The notes beneath the pieces are model-generated. The model saw only the letters and a list, made by a program, of their open reading frames with translations, made no database searches and had not been told where the DNA came from. DNA of 64,000 nt from Cinclus cinclus (Eukaryota; Chordata; Aves; Passeriformes; Cinclidae): positions 52,236,570 through 52,300,569 of the forward strand of contig NC_085046.1 in assembly GCF_963662255.1 (NCBI RefSeq), read 5' to 3'. Both the position numbers and the translations under genes were made by a program. How positions within the stretch are numbered: the stretch's first letter is position 1; each line of letters opens with the position of its first letter. Positions 55,262 to 64,000 of this stretch are shown here, in pieces.

Positions 55262-57240
55262 CTGAAAGAAAACAGATAGTCACAATAGACTATAACCTAC
55301 CCTATGTCTACTGTGCAAAGATAAATCTGCTGCATCCTACAAAAATACATAACAAAATACATAAAGGCTATTCATCCCAGCCATGAGGGCATGTTGACTT
55401 GCACACGAGAGAACGAATGGCAGAGGAGAGGACAATGTCTTCAATTACAATGGAACAGCTGAGTAAGTGAGTAAGACAGGCTGCTGGGATACACAAGCAC
55501 ATATGTATAAATATAGAGAATGGTGGGAATGAAAATTCTGCAGTATGGGTATGAAAATAGCAACATGGGAAGCAAACAACTCCCACTTCAGCTATTGTAA
55601 CTACTTTCTTTCCTGCAGATCTGACCATCTACCTTTTCTTAGAACCTCACACTTCTGTATTTTCTTCCCTTCACCATGTCCATAAAATTCAGCTTTCCTG
55701 TTCTTGTTTACAAAACCATGTGCAGGCCAGTCCCCGCATACCACATTCTTTCTCTAAACTGGCTGAGTGACTCTTCATCTCTTTCCACCCCTCTTACCTC
55801 TATGAAGCTGATATATCAGGAGAACACCTTCCTGACAAGGTTGATCAATGACTCCATTCTGTCCTTGTGCAGGTCCCTCCCTTTGCCACACTTCATCCAC
55901 CCCTCAGAACAGAATGAAACTATAGAAGAGATTAACTTCCCAGCTGCCCAAAATGAGGCTGAATCAATCTTTGTAAAGCATTTTTTGAGTGTAACGGGTT
56001 CACTAAATAGTAATGCTTATACATATTTTGAAAGAAACATTGTTCACTTCCAGTTAAGCCAAATATACTTGCTAGCATAGTTTCACATGCATCAGAAACT
56101 CATATAAATGAGACGACCTCAAGATTTGTGTACGACCTCTCTGAACTTGTGTGCATACTTCTCACTGAGCTTGCCTGAGATTTAAATGTCACTATGGTAT
56201 TAAAACTGAGCCAGATCTAGTGACTGGTCTTGGCAAAGTATATCCTTAGATAGACAGTGTTTACAACAAGGAAGTAAAATAGGAAGCTATAATCAGAAGA
56301 TGATGAGAAATCTTCTCATGAAGAGGAAAGACAGTGATACCAGTTACAGGGTTCTACCTTCCCCAAGCTGTTCTTATCCATCTGGTTTCTAAAAAGCTAC
56401 TCTACTCTATCGTTTCTACTTGAGAAACAGGGAGGTAGCTTAGACCCTTCTGGTATATTCAGCTGTCAATATAAAAGCCAGTCTCCGAACCAGCTGTTCA
56501 AAAAGACTTCCAACAAGCTCATCTTCCTGCTGCTCTGCTGAATTGAGATCCAATTATCAGAAATGCTTTCTTGGAAACTGCATTGCGTATGCTTTCCTCA
56601 GAAGATGATTCTTTTACTCCCTTGCTCTTCAAGGTCTGAACATTGGCTAAGAGCCAACTTTTTGGCTTTTTCTGATTACTATCCATCTTCCTTAAATTGG
56701 TTTGTGTTATTTTGGTAGCATACACTTTTCCAGGACTTTCATGCAATGGGGAAGCAGGGCAGCGCTTGTGAGCTCAAGGTTGTTCCTTGGCAGGAGGGTA
56801 GGATCAGAAAGCATTAGTTACAACATGCCACATGTATACTTTTATAATATTTCCCCTTTCCAGAGATTAAAAAGAGGAGGAACAGATCTGGCATGTTTTT
56901 AGCCCATAGGTAGTTCCCTGTAACATGAAAACAGCCTGCTGATAACATTAAAAAAATATTCAAATTGAAAATATTGCACTCTCCAAATTCACAGCCATGA
57001 TACACAAAAAAAGTCTTCTTTCCTAAATGCCAGCTCTCGCTTTTCAAAATGTCATGCATAGGGTTACAGAGGGAATTCTGTCTGGCCCATAGTATTATAA
57101 ATTCTAATAAAACCAATGCCATTTATTAGACAACTGTCAGTTTAATACTTCCCCTCAATATCATTATATCGCAATAATGATATATCACCAGGGACTTCAG
57201 AACAACACACTTGTTAAACAATGTAAGCAGCAAAATTTAC
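55262..57240 (-). other. HECW1: HECW1 intron, 1,979 nt
   Basis: GT-AG intron between the two C2 exons. Unique AT-rich sequence; nothing recognised. Confidence 0.8.
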
Positions 57241-57383
57241 CCTATGGCATGTCTTTCCAAGAGGCGCTGAACTGGCATAGAGAGTTTTCCCAGAAAACGT
57301 TTGATGATCGGTCGGCTCTTTGCAAATTTGTCTTTAACTTCTACTTCCAGAACATCCGTGGGCAGGGAGACAAAGCTGAATTG
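57241..57383 (-). CDS. HECW1: HECW1 exon: C-terminal part of the C2 domain
   Basis: The exon is 143 nt, starts in frame and ends after two bases of a Gly codon. It encodes residues 1-47, opening with [18 protein letters not shown] and ending ERHAIG. The acceptor reads TTATTTCAG|CAA and the donor ATAGG|GTAAAT. The LEVEVKDK strand followed by [16 protein letters not shown] is the second half of a C2 beta-sandwich. In HECW and NEDD4-type ligases C2 serves lipid or membrane targeting and autoinhibition. The preceding C2 exon was searched for upstream, up to 64000, without success, so that intron exceeds 6.6 kb. Confidence 0.95.
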
Positions 57384-60300
57384 CTGAAATAAAAGAAGGG
57401 AAACAGAACAATAAGCTGGTGGCTGGGACACAGCAACACAAGAGTACTACAGCTGTGAGACACACCTCAGCAAAGAGAAGTGAGGATCTAGTGAGGTGAA
57501 GGATACATGATCACTTTTCAGATAGAGTTTTCAGACAGATTGTTTTGAAATATTCCTTTTCTGTTCATCTCTCTCCCAGCTAAAAAAGAGCTCTGGAAAC
57601 ACTATCTCAATCAGCCTCCTAACCTGGTTCACATCACAGTCTCACAAAGAGCTGAACCAGAAGGCAAGCCATGGCACAGGCTACTGTCACAAACAATACT
57701 GGGAAACAACAGGAACAGCATCATCTAAAACTTCTCCTGTCACCAAGTGCATTGAAATGTGTTGACTGCTGTCTTAGCTGGTCTGGTCATAAGAACATCT
57801 ATTTGAAAGTAATGTTTCAGTAAGCTTTTAGAGACTGTGTGCATGCAAGTCTGGGGTTGGAACAAGGAGAGTGATATTTTAGGTTACAGGAACAAACATG
57901 GGAGCATTAGGGCACCTGAAGATGTCACAAAGCTCAATTTAAAAATAGTAGTGAAGAGCAAATATATTAGGTAACTTGTCTTTGCTTTCTCCTAGACTGT
58001 CTAAATTCAGTACAGGTGGGGAGCTGGTGATACAGGTCATAATATTATTTCCAAACATCTTCTACTACTAGAATATCATCAATCAAAAATAGCACATTTG
58101 TGCTGTGGTGCACGACAGTAGGAAAACTGTCAAACCACTGTTCACCTGAGAGGTCAGTATTGATCTGGGAGACAAATCCTGTAGTAAGTGAATATTGAGA
58201 TGGATGAAAGGATTTTTCTAGCTTTCTCCCTGCCAAACCAAATCTTCACAGCACAATCATTCTCTTGTTATCAAGGGTTATCAAGGCTTGGAGTTAAAGC
58301 CCTAAATCATTTGCTCTATTGAATCATGGATTCAGAGATATTTAGTTTAAAGAGCTTCAAGTGAAACCATTCTGTTAATCAAACCCTGCAAAAATGCAAA
58401 TAATCAGAGAAGTACAATTCAAACAACACCTAAAGTGTTATTTTCTTGTTGTTTTCTTCTACATCTTTGCAACAGGCTACCAATTAAGATAAATGCACCA
58501 AACAGGAGAACCTGAATTCCCCATGGTATAATGGAAAGTTGCCTTAAAAAATAAGTTGTCTTACTTTTGCTAAAAACCTTGAAAATCTGCCAGTTCATGA
58601 CACTTGAAAGCAGAACAGGTTAACTTTAAAATGAAGTATTGTAACATAGAGCAATTTTTCACTTAGTGAATTCTCCATATATTCTATTCCAGTAATTCTC
58701 CTATATTGTAAAAGTCTCTGTGGGGTAGAGCATGCACACACACACGTAAAGAGTGAACTGTGTACAAGTGAGAAGTACCATGTAGTTTTAAGGATCCAAA
58801 TCTTCTGAGGTCATTAATATATTGTCTTGTGGTGCATTTCTGAAACAAGTCAGAATCTGCATGGAAATTTATTTTCATAGTATTATGTGGAACCAGCTCC
58901 TGACAGCTGACAGCTCCTTCCTTGCACAGGAAACATATCGACCTTTTCCAGAGTAATCATCAGCACCTGAGCAGAGAGCTCGGACCCAAGGAGTAAGACA
59001 CATTGTAATCAGCCAAAAAACATGCCCCTTTTCCATTGAACGGCTGTGCTTCAAAGACATACAAACCAGGATATTCCATAAAAAGTGTAAAATCCAACTG
59101 TGTTCAGATTTCATCACCTGCCAAACCATTGCATTTTAGCATACCAAGACTGCCCTGGGACCAGGCCCAGGCCCATGTTCCCAAATGTCTCCTCTAGAAG
59201 GATGTTCTCACGCATAAAACCTGCAGTATTTTGGAAACACAATTGAGCCTTTAACACCAGAAGTGTCCTGTGGCAGTGCTGAAATGCTTTGCCATTTGGA
59301 GTCAATTGCAGTTTGACATCAAGAGTGAACTCACTGAAATGGGTTTGGACACAGCTTGCAAAACAGTGATAATTTTACATAATTCAGTTTCCCATTATCT
59401 AAGAAGTTGCTCCTGCTGTTGCTCTCATCTGGTTTAATTCTTATCGGGCAAGATTTTTCTAAGGCAATATCTCACTGCAGGTGCCTCAGGCTCATGTCAT
59501 CCACATGGAAAATCCAAAAGGAATCCTTGTGTGTAGAATAAATGGGCCTCTAGCCCAATGGAAAAATGGATCCCAGGGAAACAATTTGGTTTGAGAACAC
59601 AGAGACTTACAAGTAAACTTTCAAAAACGACCAATCACTTTTGAAAACATGTTTCTTGTGACATTTAATGGTTGGAATGCAATCTTTGGATGTGGAAACA
59701 AATCACCGTCAAATTCTTGTTTCCCTCTCGTTCTTCACCATCTGTTCTGACAAGTGCCAGACTCTGTAACTTAGCCACAAAACATTGATTGCACTTACAC
59801 CATTCAAAGCCTTGGTCTTTACTACCCTGCTTGGCCTCTCTTATCCTGTCTATCTGGAAGAGAATGAACTCTGTGTTTCATGGTCTTACCCAGCATAACT
59901 AACATAAAGTAGTAATATATTACTGATGGAATAAATTAAAACCTTTTCTTGCCTAATATTTGCTAATTATCACACAGTGGCCAGTTTATGAAAATGAAAG
60001 CATAAGCTTCATATCTAAGATAAAAAACCACAAACACAAAATCCCAAACAAAGGAAAACAAAACAATCCCACCAAACCTCCAAGCCCCCCAAACAAACAA
60101 AAAAAAAAAAACAAACAAAAAAGCAAAAAAAGTAACTGATTATAAATTCTGCACTACCCTTGGGTTCACACTCAGAGATGTTGTGATTAATAATTCATCC
60201 TAAGGAGGGGTATAAAAAGGAGGCTGCAAAATCACAAGAGAGATAAAAATCCACTGTCTTCAGGAGGAAGATAGTTTGATGAAGCTACTAACATGTGCCC

Positions 60301-63300
60301 AAAAACTTCACCATTGATAACCAAAAGAGCTGCATTTTAACAACAAGTCTGCTGTCATTTTTTGTTGTTACTGTTGAAATTTTTACTGTCAGTCTTTTGC
60401 TCTTTGGAATTTTTCTTATTCTTACAACTCTAAATGTTACAGAATTAATTCAGAAGTTCAGCTTTCATATTTAAAAGAAAGTATAATACAGCTGCAGAAG
60501 AAAAGCAAGAATGCAAAAACTTCAGCATAGTAAGCCCAAGTATACTAATTTTAAAAGACTTCTGCTTTTTTTTTTTGACAATCATTACCTGAAGTCAGAT
60601 TCTTTTATCTTTTTCATCTGGCATTGACTACTGGGTATTTTCTTTCACAATCTTCAGCAATCTTTGCCCTTTTTGTTTTTACTGGGGCCACAGCTCACTT
60701 TGTGGGCTTGTTCATTGGTTGTTTTTATTCTTCCCCACAAAAGTTTAAGTTCTCTGAATCACAATCACTAGTGCAAACCCTGCAAGACTGGTCAAGAACA
60801 TAATGGAACCTGCTTGAATACAAAGTCACTAGACTAAATTTTACACTGAGACTAACTGTAGAAGAGTATACTGAAGTTTACATAAGGTGGCTTTTCTTCC
60901 ACAGTCAAAAAACAAAGTGAAAGTATAAGTTCTGCCAATTTTTTAATTCTAATGTTATTACTTAACTTGTTCCAAAGCTTTAACCTCTCCAGCTGTTCAG
61001 AGGTCCACCAAACTTGACAGTGACTTCACGAGGAAGTGGTTTGTGACTCTGTCTGAACTTTTCTTTTACTCAAAAAATATTCAAAGAAAGTAATGGATTT
61101 CAACACAGGTAGAACTCATCAACCAGAATAGATACAGTTTCAAGGGTAAAGCCCAAGAAGAAAACTTTGTCTAGTGACTGATTATATGTTCATTTGGATA
61201 ACAGCAGACAACGGGACACCCACAAAAAACAATTCACAACAATTTATTTAAATGATTACTAGAATTTAAGGTTTTCACTTGATCCACAACCAAAATTCAA
61301 GTAAAATGCATTATATAAAATGTAGGGAACTAAATCCTTGCTAGTAATGGGCAGACCCCAAATTTATATATGAACTACAGCAGTCAGTAGATGAACAGGT
61401 AACAAACAAGAAGTTAAATCTCTATTCTCTGATTAGGCTAAGCCAGTAATTACTAGTGCATTGCCCTGGTGCAAAACAACTCTTAGAACTTGACATGACA
61501 CACGACACAGCACACTCCACAGAGGAAACAGCGTGTTGCCTCAGCAGAATTAAATGCCTTTAGGAATAGCCTGTTTCTCACAGAGGGCCTAGCTCTAGAA
61601 ATAGCTTCTGATCCCATCTTGTCAATGTGGTATCTGATCCTTACCAGTTAGGGATGCAAGGGCTCTCCTTTATAGGAAAGATGAAGAGGTCCTCCACTGA
61701 AATGACAAAGTAGTGAACCAGCTGCCCTTACGTCTGGAAGAATCCCAGACTGAAAAAAACCTGAGTTAGAGGCTTTGGAAAAGAGTACAGACCTCCAGAG
61801 GGAAAAACCTTTCAATTTTCCTCTAGAAATGTATTAGGACTGTTAGAAGATATGGTTGTCTGTCAAGTGTATTCCTAAACAGAAGTTACAATCAGAAAGT
61901 CTGAACACAAGGTATGATTGACAATCCCTGGAATAGTGGGGAAGAATAGCACTTATGAGCTGCAGAAAGGTGGCCTTGTGGAGGCTGTTTCCTAAGCTAC
62001 AGAATGTCTTTGCTATGACTGCATTAGGAAGATTTATGGTACAACGTGAGTGGATCTGGAGAGCAAAGCAGCTGGTGCTGTGCACCTGACTACCACATCC
62101 AGACATGTTGCAAGGGTTTTACCACGAAGTGACTCCAGGCTGCTCTGCTGGATTGAACTACCATTTATTGTCTGAAAAGATCTTGGTGCACTCCTGGAGT
62201 ACATCTGTTCCCTTCGCTGAGAGTAGTTGAGTTAATGCACTTCTGGACAGACCAAGTGGTATCTTTAGTGGGGAGAGCAGGAGATTTGCTTTGAAATTGA
62301 TCTCTTGAATGGAACACAAATACTATTACAGATGGACCCAGAGAACTGTTAAGAACCATGATCAATAGAACAAGTCAGTATGTGTATTATTTTCCCAGTG
62401 TCTTCTTCAATTATTTCCTTTTTAGGGTGCGATTGTATCTCTGGAATTATGATGTCTAGGATGAAACAGACTTGCTCTAGATGTAAAGTCGTTACATCTC
62501 TCTACTTTCCCCACTTCTTCAGCCATTTGTCAATGCCTGTCTCGCTACAGTGCCAAGATATGCAGAAATTGCTTTGGTTCTACACATTTAATGCAAAGAG
62601 GGAGTAGGACAGGAGAGAGACAGAGCCTTTTAATTCCTCATTACGAGTAGAGCTGCAGCATTATAGCACATCTTATTAGACACTGGAGAATCTGTACCAG
62701 GCTCATACTTAAAATGCCTGTGTCAATGGAAAAGTTTTAGCTGATATTTTCTCAGGCATCAAAAATCAACAAGGTATAATTAATTATTTCCACAGAAATA
62801 CAGAAATGGAGGGAGAGTAAAGAGCAAAAATGGCATGATAAAGAAAATCACAGCAACATATTAACATATTAAGTCTTCTTGGGTTAAGCAGTGTATCATC
62901 AGTTTTGGCTCCAGTCAGAAATAAGTCAGAGACAGAGACACAAATTAGTATCAAAGCTACCTAGAATCAGCTGAGACATTCATACTCTCATACCATCTCA
63001 ATGATCTCAATGTAAATCTGATTCTACATTACTGCTGGCATCTTCAAGCACGATCTGTAAACACTGTAGTAAACACCACTGAAAGAGGTTCAGATAGTAA
63101 CCTACTTTTCACTGCCTATTTGCTTCCAGGCTCAGCACTGGTTTTAGAGACACAGATGATCAATTTAATTAATATGAACAGATCTTTAGGGGACTTTAAT
63201 GTATGACATACAAGGTAAAGAACAAATGTCCATGCTGACGCTGACCTGGCAGAATAGATCTGTATCCACTTATAAGAGAACAGAAACACTTCCAGAGCTT

Positions 63301-64000
63301 GGAATAGTTTTCATAGAAAGCCAGCTACTGGTGATGATTCATTTCCATGTTTTATTTTTACCAAAAGTTGTTTGCATCCCTGAATACAGATGGATCCCAG
63401 TGACTCAAGAGCACTTTCAAAGAAGTTATTGCGATGAACAGAGTATGTCCATTTGCACCAATCAGACAAGTTATGGGCAAGTCAAATTCTTTAAAAACAG
63501 TCAGTATAATAATTGGTAGATGGTGTAATAAATAAGCACAATAAAGATAGATAAATTAATACATTGGAGACAGGAAGAACTGGGCTCTTGGAGTTGAATA
63601 AGCAATAGAATTAAAAATTAAATTTATTTGTCATATCCATAATGTACAGGGATGATACGAGCAGAAGAAAATCTTAAAAGGCTATGAATTACATTTGATG
63701 GATGAAGATAAATTTATTCTTTCAGCTGAATATTTCATTAGTGGGTTTTGTTTCAAATACTCCAGTGAAACAATTGCAGTCTTAATGCACATGCCACTCT
63801 CTGTCTGTATTACTCTGTTCTTCATTCAAAAACCTCCTCTACATGTCACTACTTCCCCATACAACACTACTTGCACCAACAGCTGGATAAGCTCATCAAG
63901 AATTCCAGTTTCTTAAGCTTTCTACAGTAATCTTTAGTGACAAGACAAAACAATGCGGAGTCAGTAGTGCCAAGAGCAGAGCTCCACTGTTGCCATGGGT
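57384..64000 (-). other. HECW1: HECW1 intron, partial (at least 6.6 kb)
   Basis: Sequence upstream of the first recognised C2 exon. I looked on the minus strand for the expected preceding C2 exon (HECW1 wording around NTVNPIW) and did not find it. The intron contains one A-rich repeat at 60050. The rest is AT-rich unique sequence with no recognised gene. Confidence 0.75.
60050..60130. repeat. A-rich (AAAC)n-like tract
   Basis: An A/C-rich stretch with aaacaaacaaaaaaaaaaaa at its core. It resembles the 36042 tract in composition but lies deep in the intron, away from any recognised exon. Confidence 0.8.

Noticed and set aside
57384..57431. In-frame extension of the C2 exon upstream of its acceptor
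   Set aside because: The apparent start is GTG, and a normal polypyrimidine-AG acceptor at 57384-57385 separates it from the conserved QFSFVSL sequence.

Overview
The window is a piece of a vertebrate, almost certainly avian, nuclear genome. Its AT-rich non-coding sequence carries 3' fragments of CR1 retrotransposons, the typical LINE of birds and other sauropsids. CR1 also occurs in turtles and crocodilians, so 'bird' is an inference. There are no bacterial-type operons, phage or CRISPR features.

Only one gene can be supported: HECW1 (NEDL1), a C2-WW-WW-HECT E3 ubiquitin ligase, on the minus strand. I placed 17 consecutive coding exons between 57383 (5' side) and 1062 (3' side). Every intron is GT-AG, and the reading phase carries through all 16 junctions without a break. 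Together the exons encode 3338 nt, or 1112 complete codons plus 2 nt. The order is: end of the C2 domain (two exons at 55-57 kb); a single 1383-nt exon for the long acidic linker, with a Glu tract and a Ser-Cys-Tyr pentapeptide array (52-54 kb); WW1 (two exons at 43-49 kb); a short acidic spacer (38.7 kb); the HECW helical box and WW2 (32-36 kb); a conserved linker (19.6-27 kb); and the start of the HECT N-lobe (16.7-19.7 kb and 1.1 kb). The start codon, the N-terminal HECW domain and most of C2 should lie beyond 64000. The rest of HECT, including the catalytic cysteine, should lie before position 1. HECW1 rather than HECW2 is chosen from wording in variable stretches, such as [18 protein letters not shown] after WW2 and the SCYST array, compared with the paralogues as I remember them.

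About 95% of the window is intron. It holds simple repeats, two CR1 remnants, one small CpG cluster and nothing else I can name. I did not find an undescribed multi-gene system. The best leads are features of this gene's RNA processing and linker. (1) The sense strand has no A and no AG for about 160 nt upstream of the 3' splice site of the exon starting at 36037, so its branch point must be distant. (2) A 183-nt intron (26637-26819) is a multiple of three, in frame and free of stops, so it could be an exitron-like retained intron. (3) A homogenised 15-bp coding repeat makes the SCYST array. (4) The 1383-nt linker exon could be skipped in frame and has a weak donor.
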